From NCBI GenBank assembly GCA_913775315.1, contig CAJYIX010000022.1, forward strand, positions 62,001 to 126,000: a stretch of DNA of 64,000 bases, in the 5' to 3' direction. Source of the DNA: an uncultured Sphingomonas sp. (lineage in GTDB: Bacteria; Pseudomonadota; Alphaproteobacteria; Sphingomonadales; Sphingomonadaceae). This document shows positions 24,720-34,037 of the stretch, piece by piece. Under the pieces are notes generated by a model that was not told the origin of the DNA, ran no database searches, and saw nothing but the letters and a program-made list of their open reading frames with translations. Within the stretch, counting starts at the first letter, position 1. Each line of letters opens with the position of its first letter. Position numbers and translations under genes: made by a program.

Positions 24720-25817
24720 ATGCGCGACGATTTCCTGATCTTCGAACCCGGTGACGTGGACCTCGCCCGCTCGCCGCTGCGCGGGAAGTGCGAAGCGGAG
24801 ACGTTCGTGCTCGGCGCGTTCAATCCGGGCTTCACGCGGCTCCCCTTGGGCAACCTCATGATGATGGTGCGTGTGGCGGAAGGGCTTGTCGATGCCGGCA
24901 CGCGGTCGTTGCGATGGGAGGCCGACCGCTACCTCGTCGACGAATGGCCCGCTGATCGCGTTGATGCGACCGACCCGCGGATCCTGAAGATCACCGGCGA
25001 TCCGTGGCGGCCGCTGGCGCTTACGTCGCTGTCGTGGCTGCTCCCCGTGGAACTGTCGCCCGATGGCGAGCGGGTCGAGGCGGTGCATTACGACCGGGCG
25101 ATCGTGCCGGCCGCCAGCTATCAGGCTTATGGCGTCGAGGACCCGCGCATCTCGAAGGTCGGGGACGAATGGGTGATGACGACATGTTCGGTCAGCCCCG
25201 AGCGGCTCTGCACCACGCTCTACCGATCGCGCGACGCGATAGACTGGACGCTGGAGGGGATCGTCCTCGACCACCAGAACAAGGACATGCTGGTGTTCGA
25301 GGGGCAGTCGGGTGGCCGCTATTGGGCACAGACCCGGCCGCTGGGCGAGACGTGGTTCGCCTATCCGCCGGGCAGCGAATGGCGCGCGGGGCCGGCGATC
25401 AACCTCGCCACCTCGCCCGACCTTCTCCACTGGAAGCCTTATGACAAGCCCGGGCTCAGGCCCCACGCCGCCACCGTCTCCACCGCGCGGATGGGCGGGG
25501 GGACGCCGCCGATCCTCACCGATTGCGGCTGGCTGACGCTTTGGCACGGGGTCGAGCCTGGGGCGGAGGTCGGCATCTATCGCACCTATTGGTCGATCCT
25601 CGACCGCGACGACCCCTCGATCACCGTCGCGACCGAGCATGAGGCGCTGATCGAACCCGCGCCGCACCTGACCGCACATCTCGATCACCTCAAATATCTA
25701 GACAGCGTCGTGTTCACGACGGGCATCGTCGATGCCGGCGACCATTATCTGGTGGCGAGCGGGGAGGCGGATCTCGCCTGTCGCCTGACACGCATCGACA
25801 AGGGCCGATTCGCATGA
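24720..25817 (+). CDS. Glycoside hydrolase family 130 protein (mannoside phosphorylase family)
   Basis: A 365-residue five-bladed propeller protein of family GH130, whose characterised members are phosphorylases or hydrolases of beta-mannosides. Family features are the GAFNPGF...GNLMMMVRV start, YGVEDPRISKVGDEWVMTTC with the general-acid Asp region, the AGPAINLATSPDLLHW motif, and GGGTPPI followed by TLWHGV. There is no signal peptide, so it acts in the cytoplasm. It overlaps the downstream GH13 gene (ATGA), forming a three-gene operon with a GT4. The specific mannoside and whether it uses phosphate are not determinable by eye. Confidence 0.85.
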   Translation: MRDDFLIFEPGDVDLARSPLRGKCEAETFVLGAFNPGFTRLPLGNLMMMVRVAEGLVDAGTRSLRWEADRYLVDEWPADRVDATDPRILKITGDPWRPLALTSLSWLLPVELSPDGERVEAVHYDRAIVPAASYQAYGVEDPRISKVGDEWVMTTCSVSPERLCTTLYRSRDAIDWTLEGIVLDHQNKDMLVFEGQSGGRYWAQTRPLGETWFAYPPGSEWRAGPAINLATSPDLLHWKPYDKPGLRPHAATVSTARMGGGTPPILTDCGWLTLWHGVEPGAEVGIYRTYWSILDRDDPSITVATEHEALIEPAPHLTAHLDHLKYLDSVVFTTGIVDAGDHYLVASGEADLACRLTRIDKGRFA

Positions 25818-27397
25818 GCCGCCCCTGGTGGCATGGCGCCGTCCTCTATCAGGTCTATCCGCGCTCGTTTCAGGATTCGAACGGCGACGGCATCGGCGAC
25901 CTTGCCGGCATCACCGCGCGGCTCCCCTATTTCGTCGAACTCGGCATCGATGCGATCTGGATCTCGCCGATCTTCCCATCGCCGATGGCCGACTTCGGCT
26001 ACGACGTGGCCGATTATCGCGGGATCGACCCGCGGTTCGGCTCGCTCGCCGACTTCGACACACTGCTTGAACGCGCGCACGGCCTCGGGCTCAAAGTGCT
26101 GCTCGACTTTGTCCCCAACCACAGTTCGGACCAGCATCCGTGGTTCGTCGAGAGCCGGTCGTCGCGCGAGAACCCGAAGCGCGACTGGTACATCTGGCGC
26201 GATCCCGCCCCCGGTGGCGGGCCGCCCAACAACTGGATCAGCGATTTCGGCGGGCCGGCTTGGGAATATGACGAGGCGACCGGCCAATATTACAGCCACG
26301 CCTTCCTCAAGGAACAGCCCGACCTCAACTGGCGCAACCCGGACCTGCGCGCGGCGATGATGGATGTGCTCCGCTTCTGGTTCGATCGCGGCATCGACGG
26401 GTTCCGGATCGACGTGCTGTGGCACATGGTCAAGCACGCCGAGTTTCCCGACAATCCGGCCAATCCCGACTTCACCGAGGGGATGGGCGAGATGTGGCGC
26501 GTCCTCCAACTCCACTCGACCGACCAGCCCGAGGTGCACGACATCGCCGCCGAGATGCGCGCGATCGCCGATTCCTACGGTGACCGCCTGTTGATCGGTG
26601 AGATCTACCTGCCCGTAGAGAAGCTGATGACCTATTACGGCTCTGCCGAGGCACCGGGCGTGCACCTCCCCTTCAACTTCCAGCTCATCGACGCCCCCTG
26701 GAACGCGCATGCGCTGGCGACGCTGATCGAGGCGTACGAACTGGCGCTGCCCGGGGACGGTTGGCCCAACTGGGTGCTCGGCAATCACGACCGGCCACGC
26801 GCAGCGACGCGGTTCGGCGAGGCACAGGCGCGGGTCGCGGCGATGCTCAACCTGACGCTGCGCGGCACGCCGACCATCTATTATGGCGACGAGATCGGCA
26901 TCGCCGATGTGACGATTCCGGCGGAAAAGGTCGCCGACCCGCGCGAGCTTCGCGAACCGGGCAAGGGCCTCGGCCGCGATCCGGTCCGCACCCCGATGGC
27001 CTGGGACGAGAGCGACTGGGGCGGCTTTACCGCTGGCGAGCCGTGGCTGCCGCTCCATCCCGACTGGCGGGCACGCAACGTCGCCGCGCAGCGCGGCGAT
27101 GCCGGATCGATCTGGTCGCTCCACCGCGACCTGATCGCGCTGCGCCGCGCGACGCCCGCATTGTCGATGGGCGACTGGCACCCGGTACACGCCGACGATG
27201 CGATCCTCGCTTATGAACGGCGCGAGGGGGACACGCGCGTCCTCGTCGCGCTCAACCTGACCGCCGAGCCCGCGCGGCTGCCACTGCCCGACTGGGCACG
27301 CGGCCTCACCCCGCGGCTGAGCACGCTCGGCGGCCTGCCCGGCTTCGAGCATGGCGCGCTGATCCTGATGGGCGACGAGGGGGTGATCCTGACGTGA
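25814..27397 (+). CDS. GH13 alpha-glucosidase-like enzyme
   Basis: A 527-residue cytoplasmic (beta/alpha)8 enzyme of the oligo-1,6-glucosidase/alpha-glucosidase group. The catalytic triad is intact: nucleophile Asp200 in GFRIDVLWH, acid/base Glu263 in LLIGEIYLP, and transition-state Asp326 in GNHDRPRAATR. The N-terminus WWHGAVLYQVYPRSFQDSNGDGIGDLAGI and the QPDLNWRNP loop are typical. It could hydrolyse maltose-like or sucrose-like alpha-glucosides, or transfer glucose. It is coupled by 4-base overlaps to GH130 upstream and GT4 downstream, so it probably shares a glycan or osmolyte pathway with them. Confidence 0.9.
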   Translation: MSRPWWHGAVLYQVYPRSFQDSNGDGIGDLAGITARLPYFVELGIDAIWISPIFPSPMADFGYDVADYRGIDPRFGSLADFDTLLERAHGLGLKVLLDFVPNHSSDQHPWFVESRSSRENPKRDWYIWRDPAPGGGPPNNWISDFGGPAWEYDEATGQYYSHAFLKEQPDLNWRNPDLRAAMMDVLRFWFDRGIDGFRIDVLWHMVKHAEFPDNPANPDFTEGMGEMWRVLQLHSTDQPEVHDIAAEMRAIADSYGDRLLIGEIYLPVEKLMTYYGSAEAPGVHLPFNFQLIDAPWNAHALATLIEAYELALPGDGWPNWVLGNHDRPRAATRFGEAQARVAAMLNLTLRGTPTIYYGDEIGIADVTIPAEKVADPRELREPGKGLGRDPVRTPMAWDESDWGGFTAGEPWLPLHPDWRARNVAAQRGDAGSIWSLHRDLIALRRATPALSMGDWHPVHADDAILAYERREGDTRVLVALNLTAEPARLPLPDWARGLTPRLSTLGGLPGFEHGALILMGDEGVILT

Positions 27398-28407
27398 AGA
27401 TCGCGATGATCGCGCCGATCGCCTGGCGCACCCCGCCGCGCCACTATGGCCCCTGGGAACTGGTGACGAGCCTGCTGACCGAGGCACTGGTGGCCAAGGG
27501 CGTCGACGTGACGCTGTTCGCCACCGCCGATTCGCTGACCGCGGCGAAACTGGAGGCGGTCGTACCCGCGCCGTACAGCGAGGACCCCTCGGTTGATGCC
27601 AAGGTGTGGGAGCATCGGCACCTCGCGAACGTGTTCGAGCGGGCGGGCGACTTCGACCTCATCCACAACCAGGCGGACTTTCCCGCCCACGCCTTTGCCA
27701 ATCTGGTCGATACGCCGATGGTGACGACGATCCACGGCTTCTCGTCCGACCGCATCCTGCCGATGTACGCGCCATATCAGGAGCGCGTGCATTATGTCGC
27801 GATCAGCAATGCCGACCGGCATCCGGCGCTCCGCTATGCCGCGACGATCCATCACGGCATCCCTGTCGAGGACTTCGCCTTCGATCCGAAGGGTAGCGAA
27901 GACTTCCTCTTCTTCGGCCGGATGCATCCCGACAAGGGCGCGGCCGAAGCGATCGCGGTGGCGGAGGCGACCGGCCGCCGCCTGGCGATGTACGGCATCG
28001 TCCAGGACGCCGGCTATTACCAGCGCGAGGTGGCGGGCCGGTTGTCGGACCGGATCGTCCATCCCGGCGCCGTCGGCGGGGCCGATCGGATCGCGGCGCT
28101 GGGCGGTGCGGCGGCGCTCCTCCACCTTATCAACTTCGACGAGCCATTCGGGCTGTCGGTGGTCGAGGCGATGGCGTGCGGTACCCCCGTCATCGCGATG
28201 AACCGCGGGTCGATGCCGGAACTAATCGAGGACGGCGTCACCGGCTTCCTTGTCGACTCGCTGGACGACGCGATCGCCGCGGTGGCGCGACTCGGGGAGA
28301 TCGACCGCGCCGCCTGTCGCCGCGCGGTCGAAGCCCGCTTTTCCGTCGAGCGGATGGCGGAAGACTATATTGCGCTCTACGAACGCATCCTGTCTCAGCC
28401 GCGATAG
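27394..28407 (+). CDS. Glycosyltransferase family 4 protein
   Basis: A 337-residue GT-B fold retaining glycosyltransferase. The N-terminal domain opens MKIAMIAPIAWRTPPRHYGPWE, and the C-terminal nucleotide-sugar domain carries the EX7E motif, Glu250 and Glu258 in DEPFGLSVVEAMACGTPVIA. Donor and acceptor are unknown. No signal or membrane segment is evident, so it works in the cytoplasm or at the inner face of the membrane. It is the last gene of the GH130-GH13-GT4 operon and its 3' end overlaps the convergent MAPEG gene by 13 bases. Confidence 0.9.
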   Translation: MKIAMIAPIAWRTPPRHYGPWELVTSLLTEALVAKGVDVTLFATADSLTAAKLEAVVPAPYSEDPSVDAKVWEHRHLANVFERAGDFDLIHNQADFPAHAFANLVDTPMVTTIHGFSSDRILPMYAPYQERVHYVAISNADRHPALRYAATIHHGIPVEDFAFDPKGSEDFLFFGRMHPDKGAAEAIAVAEATGRRLAMYGIVQDAGYYQREVAGRLSDRIVHPGAVGGADRIAALGGAAALLHLINFDEPFGLSVVEAMACGTPVIAMNRGSMPELIEDGVTGFLVDSLDDAIAAVARLGEIDRAACRRAVEARFSVERMAEDYIALYERILSQPR

Positions 28408-28829
28408 ACGCTCGGCACCACCGGGCCGTCGGTCGCCATGATCGGCTTCGCGATGAAGGGCAGGGCGAGCGCCGTCAGCCCCAGCACGGCAGTGACGCCA
28501 AAGGTCGTGATCGTCCCGAACTGCCGCGCTGGCAGCCATCCGTCCATGCCGATCGGATGCGCAATTCGGCCGAAGAGATAGACTGTCGCTGCGCCCGCCA
28601 GCCAGACCGAACTTCCGACATTCCACTCGATCGCGGCAATCAGGATGAGGATGATCGGCGTGTATTCGGCGAAGTTGAGCTGTGCCCGCATCCGCGCAGC
28701 CAGCCTCGCATCGCCGCCGTCGCCGTGCAGGATCTTCTGCCCCAGGCGGATGCGCACGATTCGCACCGCCAGCCACAGGTTGATGAGCGCCGCCGCCCCC
28801 GCCGCCGCCAACGTCACTGGTAAGGTCAT
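28395..28829 (-). CDS. MAPEG family membrane protein
   Basis: A 144-residue integral membrane protein with four hydrophobic segments, matching the MAPEG superfamily (relatives of microsomal glutathione S-transferase). Recognisable blocks are [49 protein letters not shown] and the later [14 protein letters not shown]. Bacterial members may conjugate glutathione or reduce peroxides in the membrane, but activity here is not shown. It is convergent with, and overlaps, the GT4 gene. Long in-frame codons upstream of ATG 28829 are antisense to rpmF and plsX and are not part of it. Confidence 0.88.
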   Translation of the reverse strand: MTLPVTLAAAGAAALINLWLAVRIVRIRLGQKILHGDGGDARLAARMRAQLNFAEYTPIILILIAAIEWNVGSSVWLAGAATVYLFGRIAHPIGMDGWLPARQFGTITTFGVTAVLGLTALALPFIAKPIMATDGPVVPSVYRG

Positions 28830-28875
28830 TCCGATCCCCCTATGGAGCGCCGACCGTGCCACCGGGCAGCAATGC

Positions 28876-28903
28876 TTGCAACGCACGCCGAAATCGGTAT
28901 AGG
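28876..28903 (+). promoter_or_regulatory. Predicted promoter for rpmF-plsX-fabH
   Basis: TTGCAA (28876-28881), a 16-base spacer, then TATAGG (28898-28903), about 130 bases ahead of rpmF. Nothing else gene-like is visible in 28830-29030. Confidence 0.4.
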
Positions 28904-29030
28904 CGCACCCTCGCTTCGCGACCTGCCCCGGCCACGTGGTGGTGCGGGCGCGCATCTGTTTGCGCGCTTGCCCGTTCCGCGCGAGGGGGGTATCGCGACC
29001 TCGAATCCACGACGAAGAAGGTTTGCCGAA

Positions 29031-29210
29031 ATGGCCGTTCCCAAGAGAAAGACCTCGCCCTCGCGGCGCGGCATGCGTCGTTCGCACGATGCGCTGAAGG
29101 TCGAGTCGTTCCAGGAGTGTTCGAACTGCGGCGAACTCAAGCGTCCCCACATCCTGTGCGGGTCGTGCGGCCATTATAACGGCCGTGAGATCGTTGCGGT
29201 CGAGGCCTAA
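29031..29210 (+). CDS. rpmF: 50S ribosomal protein L32
   Basis: A 59-residue protein of the large ribosomal subunit. It begins [21 protein letters not shown], the family signature, and has a complete zinc ribbon, [20 protein letters not shown], with four cysteines, so it is the zinc-binding form. The gene heads the rpmF-plsX-fabH cluster that is common in proteobacteria and links ribosome and membrane-lipid synthesis. Confidence 0.97.
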   Translation: MAVPKRKTSPSRRGMRRSHDALKVESFQECSNCGELKRPHILCGSCGHYNGREIVAVEA

Positions 29211-29249
29211 TAGGGCACCGACGTAAGCTTCAGGGAACGACAAGCGGAT

Positions 29250-30281
29250 ATGGCGGAGAGCACGCGGATCGCCGTCGATGCGATGGGCGGCGACGGTGGT
29301 CTCGCCGTCATCCTCGACGGTGCTGCGCGTGCCGCCACCGACCGTGCCGATCTGTCCTTCCTGCTGGTCGGTGACGAGGCGGCGATTCGCGCCGCGCTCG
29401 AATCGCATCCGGCGCTTGGCCCGCGGGTCGAGATCGTCCACGCGCCCGAAACCGTCGGCTCGGATGAAAAGCCGAGCACGGCGATTCGTCGTGCGCGCGT
29501 CACCTCGATGGGATTGACCATCGACGCGGTGAAGCAGGGGCGCGCGGGTGCGGCGGTGTCGGCGGGCAATACCGGCGCGCTGATGGCGATGGCAAAGCTG
29601 TCGCTGCGCACCATTCCGGGCATCGACCGCCCGGCGCTTGCGGCACTGCTCCCCAGCCTCGGCGACAACGACACGGTGATGCTCGACCTCGGCGCGAATA
29701 CCGAGTGCGATGCCCGCAACCTCGTCCAGTTCGCGGTGATGGGTGCCGCCTATGCGCGCACCGCGCTCGATCTCGAGCGGCCGCGCGTCGCGTTGCTCAA
29801 TATCGGCACCGAGGATTTGAAGGGCACCGACATTATCCGCGATGCCGCGCAGCGGCTGCGCAGCGCATCGCACCTGCCGATGGCGTTCACCGGCTTCATC
29901 GAGGGCGATCGCCTGTCGCGCGGGCAGGTCGATGTGATCGCCTGCGACGGGTTTTCGGGCAACATCGCGCTCAAGACCGCCGAAGGGACCGCGCGCTTCG
30001 TCGCCGACCTGCTGCGCCGCGCGTTTTCGAGCTCGATTCGCTCGAAGATCGGCTTCCTGATCTCGCGCCCCGCGACGCAGTTGCTGCGCGATCATCTCGA
30101 TCCCAACAATCACAATGGCGCGATCTTCCTCGGCCTCAATGGGCTCGTCGTGAAGAGTCATGGCGGCGCCAACGCGATCGGCATTGCCAACGCGCTGAAG
30201 CTCGCCGCCAAGCTGGCCGACGACGACCTGACCCGCCGGATCGGCGAGGACCTCGGCAACATCGAGGCGCGCGCGGCATGA
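29250..30281 (+). CDS. plsX: Phosphate acyltransferase PlsX
   Basis: Converts acyl-ACP and phosphate to acyl-phosphate, the acyl donor for PlsY in phospholipid synthesis. The 343-residue protein opens [12 protein letters not shown], followed by SFLLVGDEA, the [19 protein letters not shown] block, and [17 protein letters not shown]. The length is typical. The protein is peripheral to the cytoplasmic membrane. It lies between rpmF and fabH and overlaps fabH by four bases. Confidence 0.96.
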   Translation: MAESTRIAVDAMGGDGGLAVILDGAARAATDRADLSFLLVGDEAAIRAALESHPALGPRVEIVHAPETVGSDEKPSTAIRRARVTSMGLTIDAVKQGRAGAAVSAGNTGALMAMAKLSLRTIPGIDRPALAALLPSLGDNDTVMLDLGANTECDARNLVQFAVMGAAYARTALDLERPRVALLNIGTEDLKGTDIIRDAAQRLRSASHLPMAFTGFIEGDRLSRGQVDVIACDGFSGNIALKTAEGTARFVADLLRRAFSSSIRSKIGFLISRPATQLLRDHLDPNNHNGAIFLGLNGLVVKSHGGANAIGIANALKLAAKLADDDLTRRIGEDLGNIEARAA

Positions 30282-31240
30282 GCATCCGCGCGGTGATCGC
30301 CGGCACCGGCGCAGCGCTGCCCGCGCGGCGCGTGTCGAACGAGGAACTGTCGCAGACCGTCGATACCACCGACGAATGGATCGTCGAGCGTACCGGCATC
30401 CGCTTCCGCCATCTGGCAGGCGAGGGGGAGACGACCTCGACGCTCGCCACCGACGCCGCGCACCGCGCGCTTGAGGCAGCGGGGATCGAGGCGCAGGCGA
30501 TCGACCTGATCGTGCTGGCGACCGCCACCCCGGACCAGACCTTTCCCGCGACCGCGACGCGCGTGCAGGCGGCGCTTGCCATCGACGATTGCGTGGCGTT
30601 CGACGTGGCGGCGGTCTGTTCGGGCTTCCTCTACGCGCTCCAGGTCGCCGACACGATGATCCGTGCGGGCGCGCACCGCCGCGCGCTGGTGATCGGGGCC
30701 GAGACGTTCAGCCGCATCCTCGACTGGGAGGATCGCACGACCTGCGTCCTGTTCGGCGACGGTGCCGGCGCGATCGTGCTGGAAGGGCGCGAGGTCGAGG
30801 ACGAAGGAATCCTCGCCGTCCGCCTGCACGCCGATGGTCGGCACAACGAGCTTCTCTATGTCGATGGCGGCCCGTCGACCACGGGCACCGTCGGCAAGCT
30901 TCGGATGAAGGGCCGCGAGGTCTTCCGCCACGCCGTCGTCAATCTCGCCGCCGTGCTGCGCGAGACGATGGCGGTGACGGGTCACGACCCGTCCGAGATC
31001 GACTGGCTGATCCCGCATCAGGCCAATGCCCGCATCCTCGACGCCACCGCGCGCAAGCTCGACCTTTCGCCCGAGCGGGTGGTCGTGACCGTCGATCAGC
31101 ACGCCAATACCTCGGCAGCATCGGTGCCGCTCGCGCTCGACACCGCAGTCCGCGACGGACGAATCCGGCGCGGCCAGCTGCTCGTGCTCGAGGCGATGGG
31201 CGGTGGCTTCACCTGGGGCGCGGCAGTCATCCGCTATTGA
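30278..31240 (+). CDS. fabH: Beta-ketoacyl-ACP synthase III
   Basis: Condenses acetyl-CoA with malonyl-ACP to start fatty acid synthesis. The 320-residue protein has the full catalytic triad: Cys114 in [12 protein letters not shown], His247 in [10 protein letters not shown], and Asn277 in [12 protein letters not shown]. The ends [16 protein letters not shown] and [13 protein letters not shown] are typical. ATG 30278 overlaps the plsX stop. ihfA follows after an 88-base gap that holds its own likely promoter. Confidence 0.96.
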   Translation: MSIRAVIAGTGAALPARRVSNEELSQTVDTTDEWIVERTGIRFRHLAGEGETTSTLATDAAHRALEAAGIEAQAIDLIVLATATPDQTFPATATRVQAALAIDDCVAFDVAAVCSGFLYALQVADTMIRAGAHRRALVIGAETFSRILDWEDRTTCVLFGDGAGAIVLEGREVEDEGILAVRLHADGRHNELLYVDGGPSTTGTVGKLRMKGREVFRHAVVNLAAVLRETMAVTGHDPSEIDWLIPHQANARILDATARKLDLSPERVVVTVDQHANTSAASVPLALDTAVRDGRIRRGQLLVLEAMGGGFTWGAAVIRY

Positions 31241-31260
31241 AACATCGTACTAAAGCGGAA

Positions 31261-31289
31261 TTGGTTTGGGCCGGGACCGCTGTTACGAT
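31261..31289 (+). promoter_or_regulatory. Predicted ihfA promoter
   Basis: TTGGTT (31261-31266), a 17-base spacer, then TACGAT (31284-31289), 39 bases before the ihfA ATG. A GGGGAG Shine-Dalgarno stands at 31314-31319. Confidence 0.4.
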
Positions 31290-31328
31290 AACATCCCTTT
31301 TACAAAACAGGTTGGGGAGCAACTTTCG

Positions 31329-31625
31329 ATGCAGGCCGGAACTCTCACGCGCGCCGATCTCGCCGAAGCGCTGCACAGCGAAGTCGGCCTGTCGCGCAAC
31401 GATTCGTCGAAGCTGGTCGAGCAGATCCTCGGCCATCTGTGCGAAGCGCTGGCCAAGGGCGAGAACGTCAAGATTTCCGGCTTCGGCAGCTTCATCCTGC
31501 GCGACAAGGGCGAGCGGATCGGCCGCAATCCCAAGACCGGGGTCGAGGTGCCGATCGCGCCGCGCCGCGTCCTGACCTTCCGCGCCAGCCAGATGATGCG
31601 CGACCGCATCGTCGCGGGCGCCTGA
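31329..31625 (+). CDS. ihfA: Integration host factor subunit alpha
   Basis: A DNA-bending nucleoid protein that forms a heterodimer with IhfB. The 98-residue protein has the helical N-terminus [30 protein letters not shown], the core [28 protein letters not shown], and the minor-groove arm around the NPKTG proline. The C-terminus [15 protein letters not shown] completes the fold. The order fabH-ihfA-merR is conserved among alphaproteobacteria, which favours IhfA over HU. Confidence 0.94.
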   Translation: MQAGTLTRADLAEALHSEVGLSRNDSSKLVEQILGHLCEALAKGENVKISGFGSFILRDKGERIGRNPKTGVEVPIAPRRVLTFRASQMMRDRIVAGA

Positions 31626-31633
31626 ACCCTGCG

Positions 31634-31999
31634 ATGACGGGCCGGGCGAAGGCCGAGAACGCCTTTCGCACGATCGGCGAGGTTGCCGAGGAAACCGGCC
31701 TGCCGCAGCATCGCCTGCGTTACTGGGAGCAGCGGTTTCCCGAACTCAGGCCGCTGACCCGCGCGGGTCAGCGCCGCTATTACCGGCCCGAGGACGTGGC
31801 GCTGGTGCGCCGCATCGACGACCTGCTCAGCCGCCAGGGCTATACCATCCGCGGCGTGCAGCAATTGCTGGCGAGCGAGGCGGGATCGCGGCGGGGGAAA
31901 CCGCCCACACCGGAGACACCGGCGCCGGAAGTCGCACGCGGCCCGCTCCAGATCCTGCGCGACCATCTCGCCGCCGCGCTCGATCACGACGCGCGCTGA
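31634..31999 (+). CDS. MerR family transcriptional regulator
   Basis: A 121-residue regulator with an N-terminal winged helix of MerR type (TIGEVAEETGLPQHRLRYWEQRFPELRPLTRAGQRRYYRPEDVALVRRIDDLL). The C-terminal half is a Pro-rich linker and a short helix without the cysteines of metal-sensing MerR proteins. The gene follows ihfA by eight bases. This ihfA-linked MerR is widely conserved in alphaproteobacteria, but I do not know its target or signal. Confidence 0.9.
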   Translation: MTGRAKAENAFRTIGEVAEETGLPQHRLRYWEQRFPELRPLTRAGQRRYYRPEDVALVRRIDDLLSRQGYTIRGVQQLLASEAGSRRGKPPTPETPAPEVARGPLQILRDHLAAALDHDAR

Positions 32000-32040
32000 C
32001 GGGGCTTCAATCTCGCCCGCGCGCGGGCTAGAGCGCGCGC

Positions 32041-33330
32041 TTGCCCCAGCACCGTCACTCCAATCGCCCCCGTTTCGATCCCGTCGGCACCGCGCCGCGC
32101 CGCGCGGCGCTGCGCATCCTCGATGCCGTGTTGCGCCGCGGACAGGCGCTGGAGGCAGCGCTGCCGCGCGCGGGTGAGGGACTGGCGCCCGCCGATCGCG
32201 GCCTTGCCCACGCCATCGCGGCGGAGGCGCTGCGCCGTCTCCCCGATCTCGACGCACTGATCGACGGCGCGACGCGTCAGCGGCTGCCCGACGATGCCAA
32301 GGCACGCACCGTGCTGCGCATCGCGCTCGTCCAGGCGCTGCGCCTCGACACACCGCAGCATGCCGCGATCACGACCGTGCTGCCGCTGGTCGATGGCGGC
32401 CCGCGCAAGCTGGTCCACGGCGTGTTCGGTGCGCTGATGCGCGGCGGGGCGACGCTGCCCGACCTGCCCGCGCTGCCCGAGGCGGTCGAGGCGCGCTGGC
32501 GCAAGGCACACGGCGCCGCGATGGTCGAGGCGGCACGCGAGGCAATCGCCGCGCCGCCGCCCGTCGACCTGTCGCTACGCGATGCCGCCGTGACCGACGC
32601 ACTGGCCGAGCGCGTCGGCGGCGTCAGCCTCGCCCCGGGCCATGTCCGGCTCGCTCCCGGTACCGACGTCGCCGCGCTGCCCGGCTATGCCGAGGGCGAC
32701 TGGTGGGTGCAGGATCTCGCCGCGACGATACCCGCGCGCCTTCTGGGCAAGGGCAGCGGCACCGTGCTCGATCTGTGCGCCGCGCCCGGCGGCAAGACGA
32801 TGCAGCTCGCGGCCGCAGGCTGGCGTACGGTCGCGCTCGACATCGCCGAAAACCGCCTGACGCGGCTGCGCTCGAACCTCGCACGCACGCGTCTCGACGT
32901 CGAGCTGGTCGCGGCCGATGCATTGAAGTGGCAGCCCGAGACGCCGGTGGATGCTATCCTGCTCGACGCGCCGTGCAGCGCGACGGGCATCTACCGCCGC
33001 CATCCCGACGTGCTCTATCGCGCGCATTCCGGCCTGATCGCGGAGACCGCCGCGCTTCAGACCGCGATGTTGGCGCGCGCCGCCGACTGGGTGAAGCCGG
33101 GCGGCCGCCTCGTCTACGCCGTTTGTTCGCTCGAACCCGCGGAGGGCGAGGAACAGCTCGCGCGCTTCCTGTCCGACCGACCGGACTATGCGATCGAGCC
33201 GGCAACTGCCGACGAGCTCCCCGCCGGCATCACCCCGCGCGAAGACGGGACCGTTCGCACGCTGCCGACGATGCTTGCCGATGACGGCCGGCTTGACGGG
33301 TTTTTCATCGCGCGACTTCGCCGGACGTGA
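32041..33330 (+). CDS. rsmB: 16S rRNA (cytosine967-C5)-methyltransferase family protein RsmB
   Basis: An RNA m5C methyltransferase with an N-terminal NusB-like RNA-binding domain (residues ~20-140) and a C-terminal SAM domain. Motif I is LDLCAAPGGKT. Cys312 in LLDAPCSATG is the motif IV cysteine for product release, and Cys362 in VCSLEPAEGEEQ is the catalytic nucleophile. Length is 429 residues. The start is TTG 32041. No ATG or GTG lies near the expected N-terminus, so a TTG start is most likely. rpe follows by 44 bases. Confidence 0.9.
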   Translation: MPQHRHSNRPRFDPVGTAPRRAALRILDAVLRRGQALEAALPRAGEGLAPADRGLAHAIAAEALRRLPDLDALIDGATRQRLPDDAKARTVLRIALVQALRLDTPQHAAITTVLPLVDGGPRKLVHGVFGALMRGGATLPDLPALPEAVEARWRKAHGAAMVEAAREAIAAPPPVDLSLRDAAVTDALAERVGGVSLAPGHVRLAPGTDVAALPGYAEGDWWVQDLAATIPARLLGKGSGTVLDLCAAPGGKTMQLAAAGWRTVALDIAENRLTRLRSNLARTRLDVELVAADALKWQPETPVDAILLDAPCSATGIYRRHPDVLYRAHSGLIAETAALQTAMLARAADWVKPGGRLVYAVCSLEPAEGEEQLARFLSDRPDYAIEPATADELPAGITPREDGTVRTLPTMLADDGRLDGFFIARLRRT

Positions 33331-33374
33331 ATGAACATTGCCGCAGCGGTCATCGCTGCTAAGGAAGCGCGATC

Positions 33375-34037
33375 ATGCAACAGTCCGTGCGTATCGCGCC
33401 CTCGATCCTGTCCGCCGACTTCGCCAAGTTGGGTGAGGAAGTGCGCGCGATCGACGCGGCCGGCGCCGACTGGATCCATGTCGACGTCATGGACGGCCAT
33501 TTCGTCCCCAACCTGACGATCGGCCCGGCGGTGGTGAAGGCGCTGCGCGCCCATTCGGCCAAGCCGTTCGACGTCCACCTGATGATCGAGCCCGTCGATC
33601 CGTTCCTGGAGGCCTTTGCCGAGGCCGGCGCCGACTGCATCAGCTTCCACCCGGAAGCCGGGCCGCACTCGCACCGCACCGTCCAGCGGATCAAGGCGCT
33701 GGGCAAGCGTGCCGGCGTCGTCCTGTGCCCCGCCACCCCCGCCAAGATGCTCGACTATCTCCTCGAGGATGTGGACCTCGTCCTGGTGATGAGCGTCAAT
33801 CCCGGCTTCGGCGGGCAGAAGTTCATCGAAAGCCAGCTTCGCAAGATCGAGGCGATCCGCAAGTCGATCGACAAGCTCGGCAAGCCCATCGACCTGGAGG
33901 TCGACGGCGGCGTCGATGCCTCGAACGCGGCGCGGGTGATCGCGGCCGGCGCCGACGCGCTCGTCGCTGGCACCGCTGCGTTCCGCGGCGGGCCCGAGCA
34001 TTATGCCGCCAATATCGCCGCGTTGAGGGCGGGTTGA
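33375..34037 (+). CDS. rpe: Ribulose-phosphate 3-epimerase
   Basis: Interconverts ribulose 5-phosphate and xylulose 5-phosphate in the pentose phosphate pathway. The 220-residue (beta/alpha)8 protein shows all metal and phosphate sites: [55 protein letters not shown] and [20 protein letters not shown]. The length is normal. Its TGA stop overlaps the TTG start of the heparinase-like gene, so the two are coupled. Confidence 0.96.
   Translation: MQQSVRIAPSILSADFAKLGEEVRAIDAAGADWIHVDVMDGHFVPNLTIGPAVVKALRAHSAKPFDVHLMIEPVDPFLEAFAEAGADCISFHPEAGPHSHRTVQRIKALGKRAGVVLCPATPAKMLDYLLEDVDLVLVMSVNPGFGGQKFIESQLRKIEAIRKSIDKLGKPIDLEVDGGVDASNAARVIAAGADALVAGTAAFRGGPEHYAANIAALRAG

Noticed and set aside
28933..28938. 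CACGTG core as a third parS
   Set aside because: The flanking bases (GGC...GTG) lack the GTT/AAC arms needed for ParB.
28830..30161. N-terminal extension of the MAPEG gene to about 588 codons
   Set aside because: The extension runs antisense through rpmF and plsX. Only the last 144 codons resemble MAPEG proteins.
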